Below, piece by piece: positions 24,549-32,478 of a stretch of 39,604 nucleotides of DNA. Both the position numbers and the translations under genes were made by a program. The DNA is taken from positions 1 through 39,604 of the forward strand of contig CAMYJV010000008.1 of assembly GCA_947258805.1 (NCBI GenBank), in the 5' to 3' direction. A model generated the notes under the pieces. The model did not search any database. It was given only the letters and a program-made list of their open reading frames with translations, and was not told the origin of the DNA. The stretch is from an uncultured Gammaproteobacteria bacterium (lineage in GTDB: Bacteria > Pseudomonadota > Gammaproteobacteria > GCA-2729495). How positions within the stretch are numbered: position 1 is the stretch's first letter; each line of letters begins with the position of its first letter.

Positions 24549-25964
24549 TCAATCCACGGGCGCCTTCTTGAGATTGTCCAGATCGATTTTCAGTCCAGGC
24601 CGCGACAGCTGCACCCACGCCGCATCAGACCGCGCCAGGCGCTCGCTGAAAGCTTCGGCCGCATCGGGTTCGCCATGTACCAGGCAGACCGGGGGCCTGT
24701 TGGCGAAGCCCTCGTACCAGCGAATCATATCGTCCTGGTCGCCATGGGCTGACAGCCCGCCAACCGTGTGAATCTTCGCGCGCACCTTGATCGTCTCGTG
24801 GTGAATGCGCACGTAATCGTGACCGTCTACCAGGCGCCGGCCCAGCGACCCGCGCGCCTGGTAGCCGACGATAATGACCTGGCATTCCGGCCGCCACAGG
24901 TTGTGCTTGAAGTGGTGGAGGATGCGTCCGCCGGTGCACATGCCGCTGCCGGCAATGACAATGGCGCCGCTCTTCATCTGGTTGATTCGCCGCGACTCGT
25001 CGGCGCTGCGCGACATGCCGAGGTTGGGCAGCAGCCTGGCCTGCTGGCTGCGTTCGTGCAGGCGCGTGGCCTCGCTGTCGTAGAGCTGCGGATAGCGTCG
25101 GTACACGTCGGTGGCTTCGATGGCCATCGGGCTGTCCAGGTAAATCTGCCACCGCCCAAGTTGCCATTCGTCGTAGTGCTTGCTGAACTGGTAAAGCAGC
25201 TCCTGGCTGCGGCCGACGGCGAAGGCCGGAATCAGCACGTTGCCCCGGTGATGATCCGCCTCGGCAATGATCTCGGCGATTTCGGCGATGGTTTCCGCGC
25301 GGTCGCGATGCTGGCGGCCGCCGTAGGTGCTCTCCATCATCACGAGGTCAGCCTCGGCAATCGACTCGGGATCGTTCAGTATCGGGGTGCCGTACTGGCC
25401 CAGGTCGCCGCTGAAGACCAGCTTGCGCCGGGTGCCCTTTTCCTCGATCGAGACCTCGACGGTGCACGAACCCATGATGTGCCCGGCATCGCGAAAAGTG
25501 ATTTCGACGCCCGGTGCGACCTGCTGTGGCTGGCCGTAGGGTACGGCTTGCATCTGCATACAGGCCTGCTCTGCATCTGCCTCGCTGTACAGGGCTTCGA
25601 TAGGCTTCAATCCCTTTCGGGCGCGTTTCCGGTTTTCGTTCTCGACATCGCGCTCGCCCAGGCTGGCCGAGTCTTTCAGCATGATCCACCCGAAGTCGCG
25701 GGTGGCCGGGTGCGCGTAAATCGGGCCGGTGAAACCGCGCTTCACGAGCAGGGGCAGCCGGCCCGAGTGGTCAATGTGGGCGTGGCTCAGGACCACCGCA
25801 TCGACTTCCGACGGGGTGAATGGAAAGGGGTCGCGATTGCGGGCCTCCGCCTTGCGCCCGCCCTGGATCATTCCGCAGTCGAGCAGCACGCGCCGGCCCC
25901 CCACGTGCAGGATGTGGCAGGAGCCGGTGACTTCGCCGGCAGCCCCGAACAGTTCCAAGTGCAT
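24549..25964 (-). CDS. Metallo-beta-lactamase fold hydrolase with beta-CASP and RNA-specificity domains
   Basis: The 471-residue protein has the MBL zinc motif SHAHIDHSG (His61, His63, Asp65, His66), a GHIMGS motif, and FSGDLGQYGTP. The beta-CASP domain (PAFAVGRSQELLYQF and DSPMAIEAT) and the C-terminal RMMBL segment (HTVGGLSAHGDQDDM, VHGEPDA) are complete. This family includes RNA endo/exonucleases related to CPSF-73 and is common in bacteria under the label 'MBL-fold RNA-specificity domain'. Start ATG 25964 begins the first MBL strand; a longer reading to 26042 has no homology. No strong ribosome site is seen. First gene of the minus-strand group with the HerA-like ATPase. Confidence 0.93.
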   Translation of the reverse strand: MHLELFGAAGEVTGSCHILHVGGRRVLLDCGMIQGGRKAEARNRDPFPFTPSEVDAVVLSHAHIDHSGRLPLLVKRGFTGPIYAHPATRDFGWIMLKDSASLGERDVENENRKRARKGLKPIEALYSEADAEQACMQMQAVPYGQPQQVAPGVEITFRDAGHIMGSCTVEVSIEEKGTRRKLVFSGDLGQYGTPILNDPESIAEADLVMMESTYGGRQHRDRAETIAEIAEIIAEADHHRGNVLIPAFAVGRSQELLYQFSKHYDEWQLGRWQIYLDSPMAIEATDVYRRYPQLYDSEATRLHERSQQARLLPNLGMSRSADESRRINQMKSGAIVIAGSGMCTGGRILHHFKHNLWRPECQVIIVGYQARGSLGRRLVDGHDYVRIHHETIKVRAKIHTVGGLSAHGDQDDMIRWYEGFANRPPVCLVHGEPDAAEAFSERLARSDAAWVQLSRPGLKIDLDNLKKAPVD

Positions 25965-26048
25965 GATGTTAAAACCTATATTATCTGAGACTCGGTCGTC
26001 CGCGCGCCGTTGTGGTTCTGCTAGACTTCGTTTCGCCAACAATAATAG

Positions 26049-26061
26049 CTGTTCATAACAG
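26049..26061. promoter_or_regulatory. Small palindrome before dodecin gene
   Basis: CTGTT-CAT-AACAG is a perfect five-base dyad directly before the GGGAG ribosome site of the dodecin gene. It may form a leader hairpin or be an operator half; evidence is weak. Confidence 0.25.
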
Positions 26062-26072
26062 GGAGATTATCA

Positions 26073-26276
26073 ATGTCTGTTGCAAGAACCACCGAGATCG
26101 TGGCGAGCTCGCCCGATGGCTTCAAGGCCGCCATCAAGGCCGGTATCGCCCGGGCGACGAAGACGCTGGACAATGTGTCCGGCGCCTGGATCCAGGATCA
26201 GGAGCTCGTCATCGACAAAGGGAACATCAAGGAATACCGGGTCCGCATGAAAGTGACCTTCGTGCTGAAAGGCTGA
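26073..26276 (+). CDS. Dodecin (flavin-binding storage protein)
   Basis: A 67-residue protein that matches the dodecin family over its full length: TEIVASSPDGFKAAI helix, the NVSGAWIQDQ strand with the Trp (residue 39) that stacks on flavin, and the terminal EYRVRMKVTFVLKG strand. Dodecins form hollow 12-mers that bind riboflavin, FMN or related compounds and buffer flavin. GGGAG lies upstream of ATG 26073. It is followed 31 bases later by the DUF4332 gene, probably in one transcript ended by the terminator at 26725. A flavin buffer fits the many flavoenzymes nearby, though this is inference. Confidence 0.95.
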   Translation: MSVARTTEIVASSPDGFKAAIKAGIARATKTLDNVSGAWIQDQELVIDKGNIKEYRVRMKVTFVLKG

Positions 26277-26307
26277 CTCAACAGGAACAAACGGAGGAGA
26301 AGAGCCA

Positions 26308-26712
26308 ATGTCCAAGCTAGACACCATTGAGGGTATTGGGCCCGCGCTCAGCGAGAAGTTTGCGGCGGCCGGCATCAAAACCTGTGACAGCCTGCTGAAG
26401 GCTGGCGCCAGCAAAGCTGGCCGGGCAGAAATTGCCGCAAAGGCCGGTGTTTCGGAATCCCAGGTCCTGAAGTTCGTGAACGCAGCCGACCTGATGCGCA
26501 TCAAGGGCGTTGGCGGCGAGTACGCGGAACTGCTGGAATGCGCCGGCGTGGATACGGTGCCCGAGCTTGGTCAGCGCAGTCCGGGAAATCTCACCGCGAA
26601 ACTGGCGGAAATCAACGCGGACAAAAAGCTGGTTCGCGCGCTGCCGTCGGAGTCGCAGGTCAGCGCATGGGTTGCCCAGGCGAAGAGCCTGCCGAAGATC
26701 GTCGGCCACTGA
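26308..26712 (+). CDS. DUF4332 helix-hairpin-helix protein
   Basis: This is a 134-residue protein made of two helix-hairpin-helix-like units: TIEGIGPALSEKFAAAGIKT near the N terminus and LMRIKGVGGEYAELLECAGVDTV in the middle, as in DUF4332 proteins. Such motifs usually bind nucleic acid backbone without sequence preference. Start ATG 26308 has GGAGGAGA upstream. It follows dodecin in a probable two-gene operon; why a DNA-binding-like protein accompanies a flavin store is unclear. Confidence 0.88.
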   Translation: MSKLDTIEGIGPALSEKFAAAGIKTCDSLLKAGASKAGRAEIAAKAGVSESQVLKFVNAADLMRIKGVGGEYAELLECAGVDTVPELGQRSPGNLTAKLAEINADKKLVRALPSESQVSAWVAQAKSLPKIVGH

Positions 26713-26724
26713 GATGCAAATATG

Positions 26725-26757
26725 ACCCGGCGGTCACTATCGTGACCGCCGGGTTTT
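26725..26757 (+). terminator. Rho-independent terminator
   Basis: A perfect 13-base stem (ACCCGGCGGTCAC at 26725-26737, complement at 26742-26754) with loop TATC and a short T run ends the dodecin-DUF4332 transcript. Confidence 0.93.
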
Positions 26758-26784
26758 GCTTTGCAGGGCTTCGCCAGCCGGGAA

Positions 26785-27576
26785 TCACCAGCCGATCAGT
26801 CGGCCGTCCTCGTAATTCAGGAACTGGCCGTTGTTGTCCAGGGTCAGGCCATCGATAACCTTGATCATCTTGGCGACGGACTCCTCCGGCTCTATCGCGT
26901 TCGGCATCTTCATCCCCGGCGTGGTGTTCACCGTGCCGGGTGACAGCAGTACCGTGGTGATGCCTTTCTTTGTTGTTTCAAAAGACAGGGTGTACATGTA
27001 CATGTCCAGGGCGGCCTTGCTGCCGCGATAGCTGTACATCATCGGCATCTTCGGGCCTTCGGCAAACGAGCCGGCCTTGCTGGACATCATGATGATTTTC
27101 TTCTGCTGCGAGGCCGCGACATTCGGCATGAAGGCCTGCGCAAGCTTCAGCGGTGCCAGTGCGTTAACCTCGAAGCTCTGCCTTGCCATGTCGAAATCGA
27201 TGCCTTTCACGCGCTGAAAAGCTGTCTTGTAGCGCGGCGTAATCGCGGCATTGCTCAGCAGGATGTCGATGGGCTGGTCTGCGTAGGCCTCGGCGAGGGC
27301 GTCAATGCGGGCGTGATCCGTGACGTCCAGCTGCTCCACCACAACCTGCTCATACTCTTTTGCCACTGCGTTCAGTTCTTCAGCGGCCTCGGGCTTTCGT
27401 GCTGTCGCGATGACGTTGTAGTCTCGCGCGGCAAACTGGCGCACGAACTCCAGGCCGATGCCGCGGTTGGCACCCGTGATCAGGACCGTGGGCCGGTCGG
27501 GATTCAAGCCCGCCCACGATGGTGCACCGAGCACCAGCAAAGCGGCGCAGGCCGCTGCCTTCAACAGATCGAGCAT
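26785..27576 (-). CDS. Short-chain dehydrogenase with Sec-type signal peptide
   Basis: A 263-residue classical SDR. Cofactor motif TGANRGIG follows strand PTVLI, SNAAI replaces the NNAG motif, and the catalytic Tyr-x3-Lys is YRGSK, preceded by the MMSSKAG Ser strand. The first 22 residues (a short LLK, an Ala/Leu hydrophobic core, then APSWAG) look like a Sec signal peptide with cleavage after WAG. Start ATG 27576 has AAAGGTG seven bases upstream; ATG 27624 has no ribosome site and would put polar residues ahead of the signal. An SDR exported by Sec would meet no NAD(P) in the periplasm; the segment may instead be a membrane anchor with the enzyme in the cytoplasm. Confidence 0.88.
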   Translation of the reverse strand: MLDLLKAAACAALLVLGAPSWAGLNPDRPTVLITGANRGIGLEFVRQFAARDYNVIATARKPEAAEELNAVAKEYEQVVVEQLDVTDHARIDALAEAYADQPIDILLSNAAITPRYKTAFQRVKGIDFDMARQSFEVNALAPLKLAQAFMPNVAASQQKKIIMMSSKAGSFAEGPKMPMMYSYRGSKAALDMYMYTLSFETTKKGITTVLLSPGTVNTTPGMKMPNAIEPEESVAKMIKVIDGLTLDNNGQFLNYEDGRLIGW

Positions 27577-27714
27577 GTCAGTCACCTTTCCCCGAGTTTC
27601 ATGGGCCTGAGACGAAGGAGGCATTTTGCCACGCCGGCCATGGGAAGTATGAATCTGTGGCCAAGCGGTGGACGAAAACTGGGGTAGAATCGGGGTCAGG
27701 CAACCGGGATTAGC

Positions 27715-28797
27715 ATGGAACAGGCGAGCGACAAATCCACAGAGGGCAACCGTTTCGCGGCCGAGCTGCTCGAGCGGGGTGCGTCCGGTTATGCCGGCTT
27801 TGCCACCAACCTGATGCTGGAAAAAATTCCAGACGCGAAGCAGCGCTATGAACCCGACGCTTTCGCCACGTGGAAGACCTACATGACCCAGCGCATCCTC
27901 GAGCTGGCAGCGGCGGTCGGCACCGGGGAGCCCCTGCTGTTTTCCTCACGGGTGATGTGGTCACGTAAAGCATTCCTGGCTCGCAATCAGCACGAAGACG
28001 ATCTCGCGGTCAGCCTTAGTGCGCTGAAGGACGTTCTGGCCGACAACCTGCCTGGGCCCGCCGGCACGGAGGCCGTGGAATACGTCGAGCAGGCCCTCGA
28101 CACATTGTCGACCGCCCGGCCTGAGCTGGAAGAGACGGAACTCGACCCGCAGCGACCCCATGACCGTCTCGCACTGCGTTATCTGCAGGGAGTCCTGGAA
28201 GGCAATTGCGCTGAAGCGATCAACGATGTCCTCGCGGCGGCGGAGGGCGAAATGACGCCCATGGATATTTACCTGAAGGTGCTGCTGCCGGCGCAGCGCG
28301 AAGTCGGCCGGCTCTGGCACCTCGGTGACATGACTATTGCCGAAGAGCACCTCGTAACTTTTGCAACCCAGCGAGCCATGGCGGCGCTGGTGCAGTCGAT
28401 TCCGCCCGAGAAGTTCAACGGCAAGACACTGGTTGCGGCAGCGGTGGCGGGTAACGTTCACGACATCGGCCTTCGCGCGGTGAGTGACGTCTTTCAGCTG
28501 GCCGGCTGGCGCACAATTTTCCTCGGCGCCGACGTACCGATGCAGGACTTGCCGCCAACGCTGACTTTTTTTGACGCTGATCTGCTGATTCTGACAGCTG
28601 CATTAAGCACCCAGCTGCCGCGAGTTCGATATACCATCAGCGCTGTTCGCGACCGCACTGCGCGCGACGTGAAGATCCTGGTCGGCGGGGCCGCCTTCGA
28701 CGACGCGCAGGAGATCTGGCGAAAGGTGGGCGCCGACGGCTATGGGCCTACCATCGACGAGGCGCTGGCAGTCGGCCGACAGCTGGTCGGACTCTGA
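27715..28797 (+). CDS. Stand-alone cobalamin-binding protein with CarH-like W-x9-EH motif
   Basis: A 360-residue protein. Residues about 150-230 match a B12-binding helical-bundle domain and contain Trp201 followed by exactly nine residues and Glu211-His212, the W-x9-EH motif that marks CarH/LitR-type light-sensing B12 domains. Residues 238-360 form a Rossmann B12-binding domain with NVHDIG (His249 as candidate lower ligand), GADVP and VGGAAF. The usual DxHxxG begins with Asn rather than Asp. The N-terminal 150 residues are helical and show no MerR-type HTH, unlike CarH. This resembles AerR-type B12 regulators in lacking DNA binding, though relation is not proven. The next gene begins two bases after its stop, so it is co-translated with the DUF427 gene. 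Confidence 0.85.
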   Translation: MEQASDKSTEGNRFAAELLERGASGYAGFATNLMLEKIPDAKQRYEPDAFATWKTYMTQRILELAAAVGTGEPLLFSSRVMWSRKAFLARNQHEDDLAVSLSALKDVLADNLPGPAGTEAVEYVEQALDTLSTARPELEETELDPQRPHDRLALRYLQGVLEGNCAEAINDVLAAAEGEMTPMDIYLKVLLPAQREVGRLWHLGDMTIAEEHLVTFATQRAMAALVQSIPPEKFNGKTLVAAAVAGNVHDIGLRAVSDVFQLAGWRTIFLGADVPMQDLPPTLTFFDADLLILTAALSTQLPRVRYTISAVRDRTARDVKILVGGAAFDDAQEIWRKVGADGYGPTIDEALAVGRQLVGL

Positions 28798-28798
28798 C

Positions 28799-29314
28799 AT
28801 GTGGCAGTTCCGGGGCCAGGGGCGCCCCGCGTTTGCGCTGGAGCCGGGGCCCGGCCAGGAGTCGGTGTGGGACTATCCGCGTCCGCCGGCGCTGGTGCCG
28901 GATCCGCGGCGAGTTACGGTGCGTTTCCGTGACCAGGTGATTGCCGATACCACGGGGGCGGTGCGCATACTCGAAACCGCCAGCCCACCGACCTTCTACA
29001 TTCCGCCTGAAGATGTCCGCCAGGAATGGCTGAAGCCGTCGCGGCATCACACCTATTGCGAGTGGAAGGGCGCCGCCACCTACTGGAGTTTCGTGCACGG
29101 CAAGCTGCGCGGCGAAGACATCGGCTGGTCCTATCTGTCGCCGAGCGAGGCCTTCGCTAACATTGCCGGGCACTTCAGTTTCTACCCGTCACGGGCAGAG
29201 TGCTATGTGGACAACGAACGGGTGCGCCCGCAACCCGGCGGCTTTTACGGCGGCTGGGTGACCAACGAGATTGTCGGGCCTTGCAAAGGTGAGCCTGGCA
29301 CCGGCGGGTGGTAG
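28799..29314 (+). CDS. DUF427 domain protein
   Basis: A 171-residue DUF427 protein. The family segments are all visible: VRFRDQVIADTTGAVRILET, TFYIPPEDV, a HTYCEWKGAATYW stretch with the conserved Cys, and a C-terminal FYGGWVTNEIVGPCKGEPGT. About 40 Pro/Arg-rich residues precede the domain. The function of DUF427 is unknown; the fold is a small beta barrel. Its ATG follows the TGA of the B12 gene after one base, implying tight translational coupling, and the dienelactone hydrolase follows within 11 bases. Confidence 0.92.
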   Translation: MWQFRGQGRPAFALEPGPGQESVWDYPRPPALVPDPRRVTVRFRDQVIADTTGAVRILETASPPTFYIPPEDVRQEWLKPSRHHTYCEWKGAATYWSFVHGKLRGEDIGWSYLSPSEAFANIAGHFSFYPSRAECYVDNERVRPQPGGFYGGWVTNEIVGPCKGEPGTGGW

Positions 29315-29324
29315 GGGACCGTCT

Positions 29325-29990
29325 GTGGGTACATGGATTGAACTGACCGCAGACGATGGCCACAACTTGGCGGCTTACGAGGCCCGACCCGACGGCGATG
29401 CGCAGGGTGGGCTGGTAATGATCCAGGAAATTTTTGGGCTGACTGACCAGATGCAGCGCTGCGCGGACCGATATGCGCAGGCCGGCTATCACGTGGTGTT
29501 GCCGGCGTTGTTCGATCGCGTCGAGCCAGGCCTGGTCCTGGGCTACGCGGAATTTCAGCGGGGTGGTAAAGCGGCCGCATCCGTCCCTCCGCCGCAGATG
29601 CTGATGGACGTGGCTGCGGCTCGCGAAGCCGTAAAGCCCGCCGGGCAGACAGGCATCATCGGCTACTGCTGGGGCGGTACCGTTGCGTACATGGCAGCCA
29701 GCGGCCAGCTTGTCGACTGCGCGGTGTCCTACTACGGCGGCGGCATCGGCCGGTTACTGGAACGCATGCAGCCGAAGGTGCCGGTGCAATATCATTTCGG
29801 TGCCGACGACGGCTTCATCCCGCGGGATGTGATCGAACAGATCCGGTCGGCCGACCCCAGCGGCGAGTTCTACGTTTACGAAGGCGCCGGCCACGGTTTC
29901 AACTGCGACGATCGCGATAGCTTCCATCCAGAAGCTTCCCGGTCGTCGGAGAAGCGCAGCCTGGCCTTCCTGGCCCGCTATCTTCGGTAG
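29325..29990 (+). CDS. Dienelactone hydrolase family protein
   Basis: A 221-residue DLH-type alpha/beta hydrolase. The active-site set is complete: Glu35 in IQEIFG, nucleophile Cys114 in GYCWGG, Asp161 in FGADDGFIP and His189 in GAGHGFNC. Classic DLH hydrolyses dienelactone in chlorocatechol degradation, but most relatives act on other esters or lactones. GTG 29325 is preferred because AGGGGACC precedes it and the protein then starts at the first strand; an upstream TTG at 29271 would overlap DUF427 and add 18 residues with no match. Third gene of the B12-DUF427-DLH operon. A REP cluster follows. Confidence 0.92.
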   Translation: MGTWIELTADDGHNLAAYEARPDGDAQGGLVMIQEIFGLTDQMQRCADRYAQAGYHVVLPALFDRVEPGLVLGYAEFQRGGKAAASVPPPQMLMDVAAAREAVKPAGQTGIIGYCWGGTVAYMAASGQLVDCAVSYYGGGIGRLLERMQPKVPVQYHFGADDGFIPRDVIEQIRSADPSGEFYVYEGAGHGFNCDDRDSFHPEASRSSEKRSLAFLARYLR

Positions 29991-30032
29991 AAGCGTGGCG
30001 GTGTCCCGCCACTGGTGCCATACAAAACTTCC

Positions 30033-30151
30033 TGGTGGGAGCGGCTTCAGCCGCGATTCCCGGATTGCGCCGATGGGCTGCTCAGGAAGGCAGAATCGCG
30101 GCTGAAGCCGCTCCTGCCAGGGAGCAGAGGCGCGGCAAAAGCCGCTCCCAC
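30033..30151. repeat. REP cluster 2 (three units)
   Basis: One direct unit (30033-30058, core GGGAGCGGCTTCAGCCGCG) and two inverted units (30094-30119 and 30130-30151) of the same REP family as the cluster at 20749. The first two could pair into a long hairpin. It again lies between convergent gene ends. Confidence 0.9.
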
Positions 30152-30159
30152 TGTGTTCG

Positions 30160-30834
30160 CTATTTCTGCGCCTGGCTGCGCATCGACGCGCGCTTCTTCC
30201 GCACCACTTCCTTACGGCGCTCTTTCGCTTCTTCGTAGAACTCGTCCCAGGCGTCGTCCACGTCCTGCTCGAACAGGTCTTCTATATAGACCATGGCCGT
30301 CTTCGGTGACTCGGCCCAATGAATGTATTTCCAGCCGTCATCGGTGTTACGCAACACGGCGCTGACCCGCACCGATTCGCCGATTGCGTTCGACATCACG
30401 CGCTTCATGTGAAAGCGCATTTCCCAGATGGCAATAGCCAGATCAGGCCCGATCTGCTTGACCTGAACATTGAACATATCCTCGCGGATCGCCTCGACAA
30501 TAGGATTCGGCCGCGGCGGGTCGAGATAATTGTTCAGCCGGTCCCAGCCCACGAACCACTGCGCCTGTTCCTCAGCCAGGTAAGTGGGGTAGGCCTCGTT
30601 CGGGTCCCACAGTTCCAGCACCGTGGCGTAATCCTGGGAATTCCACCGCTCGGCCGTTGCCATGACCACAGCCGTGACGCCGGCTTTGACATCCGGATCA
30701 ACTTCGATGTCGACCAGGGGCAGGACCGTCTTATGCGCTCCCGCAAAGCTTGCCGGCGCTGCAAGCAGCATCAGGCAACCGATGCCCGCAAAGACACTGA
30801 GGGACCGACGCGCGGTGTTTGCTTTCGTTGACAT
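30160..30834 (-). CDS. Exported NTF2-like (SnoaL-type) protein
   Basis: The protein has 224 residues from ATG 30834. Residues about 8-32 form a signal peptide (hydrophobic core GIGCLMLLAAP, then ASFAGAHK). The next 150 residues follow the NTF2/SnoaL-like cone fold: a VTAVVMATAERWNSQDYATVLELWD helix and a terminal VSAVLRNTDDGWKYIHWAESP strand pair. The final 35 residues are very charged, with Lys/Arg-rich helix. The role could be ligand binding or an isomerase-type enzyme; nothing specifies it. GGGGGA lies upstream of ATG 30834; ATG 30849 is possible but lacks a ribosome site. Confidence 0.75.
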   Translation of the reverse strand: MSTKANTARRSLSVFAGIGCLMLLAAPASFAGAHKTVLPLVDIEVDPDVKAGVTAVVMATAERWNSQDYATVLELWDPNEAYPTYLAEEQAQWFVGWDRLNNYLDPPRPNPIVEAIREDMFNVQVKQIGPDLAIAIWEMRFHMKRVMSNAIGESVRVSAVLRNTDDGWKYIHWAESPKTAMVYIEDLFEQDVDDAWDEFYEEAKERRKEVVRKKRASMRSQAQK

Positions 30835-30974
30835 CAGGAGTTCCCCCATTTGTTTTGAACGTATGGAGGAAGGTTAATGTCTGCTGCAAGGCCGGCGCAA
30901 CAGCCGGTCCTGCCGCCGATTTTCGCTGGCTCCGGTCCGCTGGGTGCAGCCCGTCAGTCCTTATAGTTTCCGGA

Positions 30975-31376
30975 TCAAGGATCTTGCGGCCCTGTCAGCG
31001 GGTTGGGTGGCAGGAAATTTTCACGGGAGACGGGCGCGGCGTCGGCATTTCGCTTCGTGCCGCTGACATGGACATCGAATTCCGGTGCAGTTTCTTCCAT
31101 CGGCTGTGCCTCTGGCAGCCAGTCACTCCCGTCCATGCGGGCTGGCGCCGGCGGCACCGGTTCTTTCAGCGGTGCCAGTATGTCAGGATCCAGTTCGTCA
31201 GCCACCGACGCATCTTTGCTGGCCCACGGCGGATCGAAGTCTGCTGCGGGCTGCGCTGGCACTTCAACGTCGGGTTGAGGCGCTTGCCACGCGTAGAGCA
31301 CTACGGCCAGAATGAGGCCCAGCGTGATCACGCCGATGGCGCCGATCAGGTTGGCAAAAGAGCGGTAATAGTTCAT
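30975..31376 (-). CDS. Small single-span membrane protein, Pro-rich
   Basis: A 133-residue protein with one membrane helix (about residues 7-29, LIGAIGVITLGLILAVVLYAW) and a Pro/Asp/Glu-rich tail predicted to be disordered and extracytoplasmic. No motif is recognised. It sits 34 bases downstream of the second LLM gene on the same strand, so is probably co-transcribed. Confidence 0.6.
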   Translation of the reverse strand: MNYYRSFANLIGAIGVITLGLILAVVLYAWQAPQPDVEVPAQPAADFDPPWASKDASVADELDPDILAPLKEPVPPAPARMDGSDWLPEAQPMEETAPEFDVHVSGTKRNADAAPVSRENFLPPNPLTGPQDP

Positions 31377-31410
31377 GTCTCGGCTATTACTCCCCGAACG
31401 GGTCCGGAGA

Positions 31411-32427
31411 TTACTGCAGCGCGGGAATCACGTACTTGCCGATTTGACGGATCCCTTCAGCCGGATCCTCGTGCAGCCCGAGGGCGATCTCGGTCAGACC
31501 GGCGGCGCGAAAACGTTCCAGTTCTTCCAGCTGGCGGTCCATGCTGCCGGGATCGCCGGTCAGTGTCAGTTCCTCCAGGAGCCGGTCGATCATGTCTTCC
31601 GGTATCCCTGGGAATTCGCCCGTTTGTTTGCGCCAGGCTTCCCAGAAAACGCCCATGTGGTTCTGTACGAAATCGATTTCGTCCTCATCCATGAATGAGC
31701 GCAGGTATTGCGGGCGCAATATCCCGCGCAGCACGAGGTAGCGTTTCGCTTCGCTGATGGCGTCCTGTTCATCATCCTTGATGTGCCAGGCAAAAAAGTT
31801 GTTGATGCGGAACTCGTCGGCGGCGGGCGTGGTCTTGGAGCGCGCTTCGTTTGCGATGCCTACGATATTTTCGACCATCGGCACTGTGAAGTCGCTCATC
31901 ATCATGCCGTCTGCAAGGCGCCCGGCCAGGCCGGCCATCTGCGGCCCGTTGGCGCCCACGTAGATGCCGGGCGGCGGCTGGGTGAGCCACTCGGCCTGGT
32001 AACCGTAGGCGGTGTAAAGCTCACCCTTGTAATTAACGACCTTGTCTTTCGAATCGGCCGCCAGGCGCAGGAACTCTATGCATTCGCGAACCGCCCTGAT
32101 CTTCCGCTGGGGCTTCATGCCCATCGCAGCCATCACCGCGCCGCCGCCGCCGACAATGATATCGGCACGGCCTTTCGAAAGTTCGTTCAGCGTCAGCACC
32201 GAGTTCGCCATCATCAGCGGATGCAGCTGAAACGGGCTGACGGCAACCGGCCCCATGCGGATTGTCGAGGTCTCGCGGGCGAGCCAGCTCAGGTTGACGA
32301 AGGGATCGGGATCGGCGATGTAGTTGTAGGTCCAGACTTCCCGAATGCCTACGCTTTCGGCCAGCTTTCCCAGTTCGATGGTCTCTGCAGCCGACAGTGC
32401 GGGGGGAATAAAGACATCAACATACAT
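31411..32427 (-). CDS. LLM-class flavin-dependent oxidoreductase (second copy)
   Basis: A 338-residue luciferase-like monooxygenase-type protein, paralogous to the one at 2593-3621. Shared stretches include the start (VDVFIPP...TIELGKLAES), EVWTYNYIADPDPFVNL, AVSPFQLHPLMMANSVLTLNELSKGRADIIVGGGG, and GLTEIALGLHEDP near the end. The family uses reduced flavin or F420. The two copies are clearly diverged, so they probably differ in substrate. A 110-base duplicate of this gene's 5' end lies at about 34371-34483, on the far side of the antiporter gene. Confidence 0.92.
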   Translation of the reverse strand: MYVDVFIPPALSAAETIELGKLAESVGIREVWTYNYIADPDPFVNLSWLARETSTIRMGPVAVSPFQLHPLMMANSVLTLNELSKGRADIIVGGGGAVMAAMGMKPQRKIRAVRECIEFLRLAADSKDKVVNYKGELYTAYGYQAEWLTQPPPGIYVGANGPQMAGLAGRLADGMMMSDFTVPMVENIVGIANEARSKTTPAADEFRINNFFAWHIKDDEQDAISEAKRYLVLRGILRPQYLRSFMDEDEIDFVQNHMGVFWEAWRKQTGEFPGIPEDMIDRLLEELTLTGDPGSMDRQLEELERFRAAGLTEIALGLHEDPAEGIRQIGKYVIPALQ

Positions 32428-32478
32428 GCCGGAAAGTATGCCCGATCATCGCTGCTAACGCGTTATTTTTCTGGCGGT

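Noticed and set aside
24768..25988. 406-codon plus-strand frame opposite the beta-CASP gene
   Set aside because: Antisense shadow; the minus strand carries all the expected catalytic motifs.
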